Source: Liolophura sinensis (Eukaryota > Mollusca > Polyplacophora > Chitonida > Chitonidae). Taken from it: a DNA stretch of 64,000 bases. A program made the translations under genes and the position numbers. Under the pieces are notes generated by a model. That model did no database searches, had not been told where the DNA came from, and worked only from the letters and a program-made list of their open reading frames with translations. Of this stretch, positions 12,701 to 21,905 are shown in pieces (positions within the stretch are counted from its first letter, which is position 1; every line of letters starts with the position of its first letter). The DNA is taken from NCBI RefSeq assembly GCF_032854445.1, contig NC_088302.1, positions 42,290,191 to 42,354,190 on the forward strand. Reading direction: 5' to 3'.

Positions 12701-14784
12701 CATTTATCAGAAAGCCTGTTGCCTGAGTCATGCGAGAATGAATTCTATTATTGTAGCAGATTATTCTGTTAAAGGGGCCTACGTGACTCAGTAGGTTAGC
12801 GCAAGCGCAGCGTAACGACCCAGGCGCCTCTCACCAATGCGGCGCAGTGAGTTCAAGTCCAGCTCATGCTAGCTTCCTCTCCAGCCGTACATGTTAAGGT
12901 CTGCTAGCCACAGCTTTGCCTGGTTTCCTCCCACCATAATGCTGGCCGCCGTCGTATAAGTGAAATATTCTTTGAGTACGGCGTAAAACACCATTCGAAC
13001 AAATGAATGAATAAATAAATTTAACAGACTTCATGTTAAAATTGTGTAGGATAATATGGGTTTACATTCAGGTAAGTAACAAAGTATATTGTGTTACTGA
13101 AAACTCCAGTCTTATGTAAGAGGATACATCGAGTAGGTTGATTAAGATGGAAAATTTTGTAATTCAGTTGCATTTTCTTATCAGACAGATATGTTTTGAC
13201 AATCAGGGAATTTTGAATAACAGACGTAAAACAGTTTAGGCCTGTGTTTTGGGCTACTTCAGCTGTAATCAGACTTTAATGGCTCATCTTTGAGCCCCTC
13301 GAAGCCACGAGTTCAAATCCAGTTCTTGTTAGTCCAGTTGAAAATTTACCCTACTTCCAATTACGCTCACTCAACCAACGTTGGCCCACATGTTTAGTCA
13401 TCGCCAAGACGGACTCTGCGGACTGATGTTGTAATTATTATTTGTTTCATTTCATCGTGAACACAGGTGGGGCTGGTTAGGATTCAACTGTGGCAGCACT
13501 TTTGGGATTTCTAACGGAAAGTGGAAGCTCGCCGCACGGTAAGTAACTTCCTTTGATCTGACAGATGATATTGATTCTGGCTGACTGACCATGTCCATAA
13601 GTTCCGTAATATTTACCACCAGATATAACATATCAGGAAAAAACTTAACTGAAATGTAAAATATGCTTTCATTACAGAATATTATCGTGAGTCTCAGCTG
13701 GGTCAGATTTCAGCAATCTACCGATTTTTTTGTTGCATATCAATGTGCCTTAGGTCCTTATAGAAGAAAGAATGGCTTGCACTGACGAGCATTACAGAAG
13801 ATGATACATTAATTTAGAGGCTGGAAATTGTTTGTGTCTTAACGTTGAATATCGGCACGGCATCTGTATCTAAAGAGCGCGGGAAAATTTGCACTACGGA
13901 ATACTCCGGATTGTGAAGATGCCTTACAAATTTTCTATTCTGTTCTTTTGGTAATGATTAAACAATGGTATGTCTCTCGTGCTAATCCCTTAGATCGGCT
14001 GTGGCGACTGTGTGTGGTTCAATATCCGGAGGGGTAGCCGGTACGGGATGGAGGTAAGATTTGTCCGCAGTTATCTCCCTTGACCTCTGTGAGTGAGTGA
14101 ATGATTATGGTTTAACGCCATACTTAACAATTTTTCAGTCATATGACGACGAAAGAGTCCTTATAGTGCATATCCTTGTAATGCGCCTCCTTGTTGCAGG
14201 ATGCATTTCCACCGCTCTTTAATACAGTACTGCTTCCATGAGACGACTTACCGAAGGCAAGTAAGCTGCCCTTCCCGTGCCATCATACTGATATGGGTCA
14301 ACCAGCTGTTGCACGATCCCCTTAATGCTGAATGTCAAGCAAGAAAGTTACAACTTCCTCTTTTAACGTCTGGTGTGACCGGACCCATGACTGACCCTAG
14401 AATCTACTGTCCCGGAAGCGGACGTTCTACCAGCTTAGAAATAGATCCGTCATGGTTCTCACCAAGTTACATGCCTCAATAAGACAATGCCGTATGAATA
14501 TAAAATTTAACAATGTGTTTGAAATAAAGCGCTATGTAGGACTCTCGAAATGAATTTAGAAAATCTGTAAAGAAACATATTCGTGTACTTGTACAGGTAC
14601 ACAGACTGCCCTCCCCCCTCCCCAGCACCCCTCCTGTATTCGTACATTCATCCTTCCTCCCCCGTCCTTCTGTTTTTTACTGACCCTAATCGGATTTTTC
14701 AAGATTTTTGCAAGATTGATAGGACATGAGAAACGCTGGTCGTCTTGCAAAAACGTAACAGTGGGGCTGAAGATGGGGATGGTG

Positions 14785-14818
<34 letters not shown>

Positions 14819-17800
14819 AGGTAGGAGTGTTGTCTGGAAGTGGAGGCGTTATAAATGTTACAACTATGGCTACTTCGCTGTGAGAGATCACTGTAAACGG
14901 CTAAGGCTACTTATCTGTGCGAGATCGCTGTAATCACCCATAGCTACATCGCTGTACGAGATAGCGAACAATCAACGCTACTTCCTGTGCGAGATCACTG
15001 TAAACAACTAAGGCTAAATCGCAGTGTGAGATCACTGTAAACAACCAAGGATACGTCTATGTGTGAGGTAACTGTGAACAACCAACGGTACTTCCTGTGC
15101 GAGATGACTGTAAACAACTAATGCCAAATCGCTGTGTGAGATCACTGTGAACAACCAACGCTACTTCTCTGTGCGAGATCGCTGTAAACAACCAAGGCTA
15201 CTTTTCTGTGCGAGATCACTGTAAACAACCAAGGCTACTTCGCTGTGTGAGATCACTGTAAACAACTAAAGCTACTTAGCTGTGCGAGATCAATGTAAAC
15301 AACCAAGGCTACTTTGCTGTGTGAGATCACTGTGAACAACTAAGGTTACTTAGCTGTGCAAGATCACTGTAAACAACCAACGGTACTTCGTTGTTCGAGA
15401 TTACAGTAAACAACCAAGGCTACTTTGAACCAACGGTACTTCGCTGTTCGAGATTACAGTAAACAACCAAGGCTACTTTGCTGTGCGAGATCACTGTAAA
15501 CAGCTAACGGTACTTTGCTTTGTGAGACCAGTGTAAACAACCAAAAGCTACTTCTCTGTAATACCACTGTAAACAACTAATGCTACTTCCATGGGTGAGA
15601 CCAAACAACGAAGACTACTTCGTTGTGCAAGATCACTGTAAACAACCAAGGCTACTTTGCAGTGAGAGATCACTGTAAACAACTAAGGCTACTTAGTTGT
15701 GCAAGATCAATGTAAACAACTAAGGTTACTTAGCTGTGCGAGATCGCTGTAAACAACTAAAGCTACTTAGCTGTGCGAGTTCAATGTAAACAACCAAGGC
15801 ACTTTGCTGTGTGAGATCACTGTGAACAACTAAGGCTACTTAGCTGTGCAAGATCACTGTAAACAACCAAGGCTACTTTGCTGTGAGAGATCACTGTGAA
15901 CAACTAAAGCTACTTAGCTGTGCGAGGTCAATGTAAACAACTAAGGTTACTTACCTGTGTGAGATCACTGTAAACAACTAAAGCTACTTAGCTGTGCGAG
16001 ATCAATGTAAACAACCAAGGCTACTTTGCTGTGTGAGATCACTGTGAACAACTAAGGTTACTTAGCTATGCAAGATCACTGTAAACAACCAAGGCTACTT
16101 TGCTGTGAGAGATCACTGTAAACAACTAAGGTTACTTACCTGTGCAAGATCACTGTAAACAACCAAGGCTACTTTGCTGTGAGAGATCACTGTAAACAAC
16201 TAAGGCTACTTAGCTGTGTGAGATCACTGTAAACAACTAAAGCTACTTAGCTGTGCGAGATCAATGTAAACAACCAAGGCTACTTTGCTGTGTGAGATCA
16301 CTGTGAACAACTAAGGTTACTTACCTGTGCAAAATCACTGTAAACAACCAAGGCTTCTTTGCTGTGAGAGATCACCGTGAACAACTAAGGCTACTTAGCT
16401 GTGCGTGATCAATGTAAACAACTAAGGTTACTTAGCTGTGCGAGATCACTGTAAACAACTAATGCTACTTTGCTGTGTCAGACCAATGTAAACAACTAAC
16501 GGTACTTCGTTGTGTGAGACCAATGTAAATGTTACAACTAATGATACTTCGCCGTAAGAGACCACCGTGAATTTTACAAGGGACGCTATTTCACCGAGCG
16601 ACACCGCTGTAAATTTTACAAACAACGCTGTTTCCTTTGGTGAGAATTATTTGGAGTAATGAAAAGTGTACATCTACAGAGCTACACAAGGAATCTGAAA
16701 AGCTATTGACTGACATTTTCCTAAGATTAGGAACTTCGCCAACACTATACATAATCATAGAGTATCAGCTACACTGTGAATCACGTTCGTGAGTCTGAAA
16801 ATTAATAGACGAGGCTGATAGTAATCGTTTACCCTGGAATTCGAGTATAATCTTTATCTCCCTAACACTACACACGATTTCCACGCAATAAGTAGATTAA
16901 TGCTTTCTGTTCGCTGAGAAATGTTAATTATAACTGCGTATATTTTAGTAGTAGTATTATTTAGTCTTAGTATTTAATCTTGTCATCTGCTGTAAACGTT
17001 CTACAGAGTGTGAACACACTGATATTTGAATAAACTTGCTTTATTGTTTATAAAAATCTCATTATTCCATTGTGTTCCTTTCCCGTTAAAACCTCATTCC
17101 TTTTATCTACCCCATGTCTGTGGTGTGTGACATGTAATTTAAACTAAGACCCCTATGATATTCCTTGGATGTAAACTAATAATTTTCCCCTTTTATTGTT
17201 TGTATTTTCGTCTCACGTTTAGCTGGGTAGTGAATAAGAGAAAATACCTGATTCCAGACTTGATTAACGGTATCCTCGGCTCCTTGGTGTCTGTGACAGG
17301 TAAGGCTCTTAATTGATTATCTTTAATGATGAATATATTAACACACGCTTTAACTCAGGCGCAAGTTTCTTAGAAAGAACAGCAGCAAGGAATTTTATTT
17401 GTTTTCCCTTAGGCGTGAACAAAGGAACAGCGCGCATGATTCTTGTATAACTCATACTCTGTATGCATGACATGGCAAGTAACAAATCCATCAATTGAAG
17501 TATGAAAATAAAGTGGCTCTACTGAGATCGGTTTGGCATGAATGTGAATCAAGTGTATTTATCAAGGTGTTTTTCTTTGGAAAACGGCTATTTTGTCTGA
17601 TAGAAAAATATAGAAATGATACCAATTTTTGCTGTAAGGTTTGGCACCTAATGTGGCCATGGATCTACACCAAAGTTACGCCATGGCTACCACTTAAAGT
17701 GGATGCAACGTTGTATGCCAAAATAATAACCGCAGACGAAATGTTACTTCTACCCCATTCAGAATCAGTATGCCCTCGAGCTTAGTCAATACCTTGCATT

Positions 17801-19621
17801 GAAACTTTATTAATAGTAAATTCTCCGAGTCTTGGCAGGTTTAATTGTTTCTTTTGTTTTATGGAATGATTGTGTAATGTATTGCCCCGTGACAGGTATT
17901 TGTGCACTGGCTCGACCCTGGCAAAGCCTCGTCATCGGATTCATTGGGGGATTACTCTCTGTGTCCACGCCCTCTTTACTTGTCAAGCTAAAAATTGACG
18001 ACCCCGTCGGTGTATTTCCGGTTCACGGTGTCAGTGCCATCTGGGCGATGCTCTCCATTGGCCTGTTTGCCGACATGGTAACTTTTAAAAAATTAATCCA
18101 GGGAGATCATATAACTTTTTTCCTTTCTTCATTTTATCATTACAAATAAATCTGTCACTGTATTTAATCTTTTCATATTCTGAAGTGTCCACGAAATGGC
18201 TTAAATGTTGCCGATGTGAATTTAAGCCATAGTCCTTCCTTGATTCATTCATTCATATTCTGAAGAGTCTGCTGTGTACTAGTATGTTAAGTAAAATAAA
18301 AAAAAAATTGGACTTGAATCAGGCTTTACTAGAAGGTATCACCACCTTATATCAAAGACTGTATAGAAGCTTCTACATGAAGGGTGCTTTTCATTAACAA
18401 AATCAGCACAATGGATTATGAATATTTCATGATAAGCCCTATTCACATGCATACCTTAGCTAAACAATCTTTTGGTGTATTTGATGTCAGCACATTTTAT
18501 CTCATTTACCTCCGTTTTGCCCGCGCAGGACACTGTGCAGAACCTAACGTATGGAAGAGCTGGTCTGTTTGCAGGCGGAGGTTTCCAGCTTCTCGGGGTG
18601 CAAGCGTTGGGTGTGTTGACTATCGCCGCCTGGAGCATCATCTGTTCGTTTGTCCTTCTGAAGGTGGGTCTCTTATGTTAACCTTTAGCTGGATCGATGA
18701 ATGCGCCATAATCTATCTGCAGCGATCTTATCTGTTTGAAAAACACATCTGCCTTTCAGCGTCATAGCTTTCCGACCAATAACCAGACAGAACTGAATCA
18801 TTCCTTGAAGGTGTGACACAAATCAAACATGGAAAAGTATCATGATGGGCAAGAATAATTATTATAGTAAAAATCAAATTATGAACAGCTTCTTCCGTTT
18901 ATGGAAATCAGAATGTCTATTTAATTTTCGTAATTCTTTCTTTCGGATTAAAACAGATGCAGAATGAATATTTAGATTTCTTCCTGATGAAACTTCTGTA
19001 TCTGTACTAAATCTGTTCGAGACTACTTGTCTTTGCTCAGATTACGTGTCCTCTCCGAACAATTTTGTAACGATAACGAAATTTTATGAAATGTCTCCTT
19101 TGTTTTTGCAGACACTTGACCTCACTATTGGAATTCGCGTATCGCTGGAGGACGAACTGTTGGGAGCAGACTGGGTTGAGCACGGCATTCGCAGTGATTT
19201 CCCTCCCCCAGAATTCCCTCCACAGTCACCTGATGCTTCCACTTCTGTGCAGAGGCTTGGTATGAGAAGAGAAAGTTTAGGTCTGCGCAGGCGTTTCACT
19301 TCCAGTTCACTTCGGGATGTACCAAGGTTTGCACCAGACGACGATTTTCAAGAATGTGATACGAGTGTATCTCAAAGAAGAAAGAGTAAACCACGAGTGT
19401 CATTCGCTGATGAGATGGAGGAGTCTATCGCAGAGTACAAGTTGCAGAAAATGGCCAGGGCTGTGGGTGATGAAAACCACAGGGTTGTGCATGGTATGGT
19501 AAACGAAGGTTTTGACAATATTTCACTGTGCGATTCAGGCGTGTCGTCTGATGAGGACAAAGCCCAGAATGTAGGGGCGAAGAGACGACGAAGATCTGAT
19601 GCTGGGAGGCTTGAAGTGTGA
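6597..19621 (+). CDS. amt: ammonium transporter 1 (AMT/MEP family), eight exons, two frameshifts
   Basis: Ammonium/ammonia channel of the plasma membrane; about 574 residues if the two frame breaks are repaired. Coding exons: 6597-6735, 11137-11685, 13467-13538, 13994-14053, 17223-17299, 17896-18077, 18529-18663, 19112-19621, all with GT-AG introns and matching phases. Hallmarks in order: NRS sequon in the short extracellular N-terminus, SSFIIFTMQSGFGLLESG (TM1), KNEVNIMVKN, SFATTSTTVV (TM3), MAERAKLTAYIVF, CFPAHWVW, VDIAGAGAVHLVGG (pore Asp and first His), WWGWLGFNCGSTFG, VHGVSAIW (second His), and GADWVEHGI after TM11. A cytoplasmic tail of about 145 residues follows. Exon 2 has an extra base near 11395-11398 and a second break near 11635-11638 that creates an in-frame TGA. 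Splice sites and the rest of the frame are intact, so it is either a young pseudogene or a working gene with consensus errors. It lies tail to tail with the paralogue on the - strand at 32-55.4 kb. Confidence 0.88.
6882..7000 (-). repeat. SINE family 1, 3' part only
   Basis: TTGATTCGTGTTTTACGCCA through GACCATCCACAGG; the head half is missing. It lies in AMT gene 1 intron 1. Confidence 0.8.
7421..7585 (-). repeat. SINE family 2, 3' part
   Basis: Starts with (GTGA)n, then GGGTTTAACGTCGTACTCAA, CAGTCATGTGACGACGAAGG and CTCCTTGTTGCAGGACGG. It matches the complete copy at 61.0 kb but lacks the tRNA-like head. Confidence 0.8.
7586..8460. other. intron 1 sequence, nothing recognised
   Basis: AT-rich intron of AMT gene 1; no exon or repeat that I can support. 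Confidence 0.5.
8468..8726. mobile_element. small palindromic MITE-like element
   Basis: The left end TTACACTAAGAAAATTAATC and GTCTGTTGTCTGAGTGATGC are mirrored as ACATCACTCAGAAAACAGAC and GATTAATTTTTGAGTGTA at the right end. This gives arms of about 65 bp around an AT-rich core that is itself partly symmetrical. Diverged relatives occur at 12.7 kb and 52.7 kb. Confidence 0.65.
8826..8870. mobile_element. solo end of the long-inverted-repeat element
   Basis: CAGCTGAATATAGGCGACAA with flanking AT-rich bases matches the terminal sequence of the elements at 34.3, 46.2 and 63.6 kb (GCTGAATATAGGCGAC). No second end is seen nearby. Confidence 0.55.
8871..11136. other. rest of intron 1, no gene seen
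   Basis: AT-rich intron of AMT gene 1. A pyrimidine-rich stretch leads to the exon 2 acceptor TATGTGCAG at 11136. Confidence 0.5.
11137..11685 (+). CDS. amt: AMT gene 1, exon 2 (TM1 end to TM6 start), frameshifted
   Basis: 549 bp covering the end of TM1, TM2-TM5 and the start of TM6. Frame breaks lie at the TTTT of 11395-11398 (one base too many, where STTVVSGAMAER is expected) and at CCC 11635-11637 (two bases short or one too many before PEMGCPTNS, giving a TGA at 11638-11640). The - strand paralogue has an intron exactly where the first break falls; this exon has none. G+C is visibly higher than in surrounding DNA. Donor ATG/GTAAGT. Confidence 0.85.
11686..12773. other. intron 2 sequence, no gene seen
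   Basis: No exon seen. Around 12705-12773 (GCCTGTTGCCTGAGTCATGC and onward) there is a decayed half of the palindromic element family found at 8468-8726. Confidence 0.45.
12774..13020 (+). repeat. full-length SINE family 1 with tRNA-like head
   Basis: GGGGCCTACGTGACTCAGTA begins the head. An A-box-like TGACTCAGTAGGTTAGCGC and B-box-like GAGTTCAAGTCC lead into the conserved body. The tail is TACGGCGTAAAACACC and (AATG/AATA)n. It is inserted in the decayed palindromic element. Confidence 0.9.
13280..13440 (+). repeat. possible decayed tRNA-derived SINE
   Basis: CACGAGTTCAAATCCAGTTC looks like a Pol III B box. The downstream sequence does not match families 1 or 2. Confidence 0.35.
13467..13538 (+). 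CDS. amt: AMT gene 1, exon 3 (TM6)
   Basis: 72 bp, acceptor ACACAG, donor CACG/GTAAGT. Encodes the WWGWLGFNCGSTFGISNGK core. It has the same length and boundaries as exon 4 of the - strand paralogue. Confidence 0.9.
13994..14053 (+). CDS. amt: AMT gene 1, exon 4 (TM7)
   Basis: 60 bp encoding SAVATVCGSISGGVAGTGW between CCCTTAG and GAG/GTAAGA. The paralogous exon is also 60 bp. Confidence 0.88.
14089..14440 (-). repeat. near full-length SINE family 2
   Basis: GTGAGTGAGTGA tail, CTTAACAATTTTTCAGTCAT and ATGACGACGAAAGAGTCC, then ACTTCCTCTTTTAACGTCTG and the reverse-strand tRNA-like head CGGACGTTCTACCAGC. Confidence 0.85.
14788..14817. repeat. (GT)n microsatellite
   Basis: About 15 GT units in AMT gene 1 intron 4. 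Confidence 0.95.
14866..16630. repeat. 37-bp satellite array, about 47 copies, in AMT gene 1 intron 4
   Basis: The consensus unit reads approximately AAGGCTACTTTGCTGTGTGA then GATCACTGTAAACAACT. Units vary by point changes. There is at least one larger duplication (15376-15480, where a block is repeated with a partial unit between) and some fused or truncated units near 15540-15610. The array fades at both ends. Most units carry GTAAACAA, a forkhead-type core. Confidence 0.95.
16631..17222. other. intron 4, 3' end
   Basis: AT-rich. It leads through a T-rich tract to the acceptor CGTTTAG at 17222. No repeat or gene recognised. Confidence 0.5.
17223..17299 (+). CDS. amt: AMT gene 1, exon 5 (TM8)
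   Basis: 77 bp encoding SWVVNKRKYLIPDLINGIL and the following GSLVSVT. Donor CAG/GTAAGG. Equal in length to the paralogous exon. Confidence 0.9.
17300..17895. other. intron 5, no gene seen
   Basis: About 600 bp. The open frame near 17495-17785 has no family resemblance and spans ordinary intron sequence. Confidence 0.5.
17896..18077 (+). CDS. amt: AMT gene 1, exon 6 (TM9-TM10)
   Basis: 182 bp between GTGACAG and CATG/GTAACT. Encodes GICALARPWQSLVIGFIGG, KIDDPVGVFPVHGVSAIW with the second pore histidine, and SIGLFADM. It has no intron after DDPVG, where the paralogue does. Confidence 0.9.
18529..18663 (+). CDS. amt: AMT gene 1, exon 7 (loop and TM11)
   Basis: 135 bp between CGCGCAG and AAG/GTGGGT. 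Encodes NLTYGRAGLFAGGGFQLLG and the TM11 stretch ending SFVLLK. Confidence 0.9.
19112..19621 (+). CDS. amt: AMT gene 1, exon 8 (C-terminal hinge and long tail)
   Basis: 510 bp from acceptor TTTTTGCAG to TGA. Encodes the conserved hinge (ELLGADWVEHGI), then a hydrophilic tail of about 145 residues. The tail has a Pro-rich patch (FPPPEFPPQ), an arginine-rich segment, RRKSKPRVSFADE (an RVxF-type PP1 docking motif after a basic patch), acidic serine clusters (CDSGVSSDED) and a basic end (GAKRRRRSD). Confidence 0.88.
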   Translation, partial: TLDLTIGIRVSLEDELLGADWVEHGIRSDFPPPEFPPQSPDASTSVQRLGMRRESLGLRRRFTSSSLRDVPRFAPDDDFQECDTSVSQRRKSKPRVSFADEMEESIAEYKLQKMARAVGDENHRVVHGMVNEGFDNISLCDSGVSSDEDKAQNVGAKRRRRSDAGRLEV

Positions 19622-19856
19622 GGCTGTAGAAGCACTCTAATGCACTGTTAATATCCCAAATTCGATGGTCTAACGACACGGTTCGCGTCTGGAAGGTCTG
19701 GAAGTAAGTAGATGTCTAAACGTAGGCGTCAAAACGAACATTCGTATACCAGCCAACAAAAATGGACCTTCCAGGTCAATAATGGCAAGGCCAATTCCTA
19801 AAACAACGTCCAGGTTTAAAGCACATAAAGCATGTATTTAAGACAGATTCAAGCAA

Positions 19857-19858
<2 letters not shown>

Positions 19859-19942
<84 letters not shown>
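19859..19942. repeat. (AT)n microsatellite
   Basis: About 42 AT units roughly 240 bp after the AMT gene 1 stop codon. The open frames it creates are artefacts. Confidence 0.97.
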
Positions 19943-19944
<2 letters not shown>

Positions 19945-20055
19945 AAGCGTCATGTCCGACATTCGTATACCATTTGTTGTCCGTAAAGGGCGGTCCGAGT
20001 CGATACCCGCAACATTTCCATAACAACATTTAACACTAGCTCCCAAAGACAAAGG

Positions 20056-20308
20056 TATGTAAGAAATTATACAAATAAGAAGCAGTCAGTAGTTTTCAGT
20101 GATGTTGTGAAGACGCAAGGAATGAGTAAAATCAGTATCCAAATAGTGTACCAATTGAATTTACAGGTTGTCGGCAATCAAAACATCTCAGTTGTCCTTT
20201 GATTCCAGCTGTTCATATATCCAACGTGAGGATCTAATTCCACACGATTAATGCATGCAACTCCCAGACACAAGTGTGAAGCAGCCTGCCGGAGATTCGG
20301 AATAATCT
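20056..20308 (+). repeat. dispersed repeat R, copy 1 (left part)
   Basis: Matches 42655-42870 in order: TTTTCAGTGA, AATCAGTATCCAAATAGTGT, CTTTGATTCCAGCTGTTC and GAGGATCTAATTC. The match resumes at about 21168 (ACACTGTCCATATTTACTCA against ACTCTGTCCATATTTGCTTT), so about 860 bp are inserted between. Confidence 0.65.
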
Positions 20309-21167
20309 GTTGTTACAAACCCCTTCTTTAAACATTGCATTGTATTTTTTTTATTTGTCAGTGTCTGACCTACGTGTTTTCCTCTGTGTACGTTATAGCC
20401 TGCGCTGTTATTCAGCCACCCGTTCTCGAGGCTTCGGTGCTTATGAGTTTAGTGTCATCATAAATAGAGTGTACATTCTGGAAATATGTATTGGTGTTAC
20501 AAACATGTCTATCAATATGAGCGATGGAGTTGTGAAGCTCGCAGTCATTCATTCAAGTCCACTTGTGAGCAGTTATTTACTCAAGTCCACCGGAGAGCAG
20601 TCATACTTACTGGCATTCATTGTGAAGGATTTTGCTGGGTTTGGAGGAGTTGGCTTTCACGTCATTCGGCATTCGTCATTTGTACTCCATTTTCTGTACA
20701 GAGAACTTTGTGAGCTTGTGTTTCGTCATTTGCAATTTTTTGAGACGTTATTTTGGAGTTTGTATCGCTCATTGTCTCCCAGTGCAACTACGTACATTTC
20801 ATCCCAGTTTCCCTGAAAGTGATTTTGTGTATATTTCCAAGGAAACATACATTGGCAGCTCAACATCACATACACTACTGTCAGCCCGTCCGCCAAGGGA
20901 AGTTACACGTTCACAGGCAGTTGGGTAATAAACCATTTATAGGACTGTCATTCGTAGATTGAGGAATTCATCTTAATATACATATATGTATATTTGTAAT
21001 TATTTGTATTATTTGTATATTACTGTCAACTGTATTAATTGTTATATTTTGTTCAAATATATGTATTGAACTTATTCAAGCGTTTCCGAGTTTTTCTTTT
21101 TTTTTTTGGTCTTGTGTAAGGTCTATTGAGAGTTAAACAAACCAATTGTTTCTTATCTTTACTCTCC
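20309..21167 (+). mobile_element. insertion inside repeat R, possible solo LTR
   Basis: About 860 bp absent from the related copy at 42.8 kb. It starts near TGTTACAAACC and carries AATAAA at 20927-20932. I could not find a convincing target-site duplication or the exact right end. The open frames in it show no known domain. The AATAAA could also serve AMT gene 1. Confidence 0.35.
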
Positions 21168-21730
21168 GATAGTGGTACCCATACACTGTCCATATTTACT
21201 CACAAGGGATTTAAACTCATTATAAGACTGAAAAAAACTATTGGCGTTTATAGCCTATACCAAATGCCCGGTGAAGTCCATAGGCTTTGGTGAGTTCCGG
21301 TTTAGCCTTGCAAACACATCTGAAGGTGCTAGAAGTGTCCCATGCCACAGTTCGAGGAGCACATGTTTGAAGTGAGGTTAAGGTCTAAAACTGAAGTCGA
21401 CATGACAGATACCTTTCCCCCTCAAACTGAAAGAAAACGTACTGCACAGGTGACACTTTGTCACACAGATGCTGAGGCGAACGTCCACTTGTGAGCTGGT
21501 TTCATCGATGAATGATTTGCTTACTTTGTGATTACTGGCATTGTGAACACCTGACTCCTGAAAATGATAGCATATTTCACATTAATTAAACTGATTTCAT
21601 TTAAAAATACAATATATGCTTTCCTTTTTTAGTCATCGTATACAAGTATATATTCAAACGTGTAAATACAATTAGTTTAAATGATTATGATTAAATGCAT
21701 CAGTAAGCTCGTAAACAGAACAGCAATTAT
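21168..21730. repeat. right part of dispersed repeat R and spacer
   Basis: The first 70 bp match the 42.9 kb copy. The rest has no match that I can see in this window. Confidence 0.45.
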
Positions 21731-21814
21731 TAAATGATTGATTAATTAATCGATTAAGTTATGTATAACGCCGTGCTCAAGAACTTATGACTTGTATGAA
21801 GGCTGCCAGGCGAA

Positions 21815-21905
21815 AACGGGACTGTCCGGGGAAAATGGTAATACCGTACATTTTTTATTGTAACCGAGTTGTCCGCGGAAAATGGCAATACCGCACGTTT
21901 TTTAT
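21815..21905. repeat. tandem duplication, 44-45 bp unit, two copies
   Basis: GGGGAAAATGGTAATACCGT followed by ACATTTTTTATTGTAA is repeated as GCGGAAAATGGCAATACCGC followed by ACGTTTTTTATTATAA. It directly abuts the Tc1-like element. Confidence 0.6.

Noticed and set aside
14201-14482. 93-codon frame after AMT gene 1 exon 4
   Set aside because: It lies inside SINE family 2 and reads through its tRNA-like head.
19832-20052. Open frames on both strands with long YIYIYI runs
   Set aside because: They are translations of the (AT)n microsatellite.
20310-20928. 168- and 98-codon overlapping frames downstream of AMT gene 1
   Set aside because: Overlap in different frames, no domain, and the region is an insertion relative to its sister repeat.
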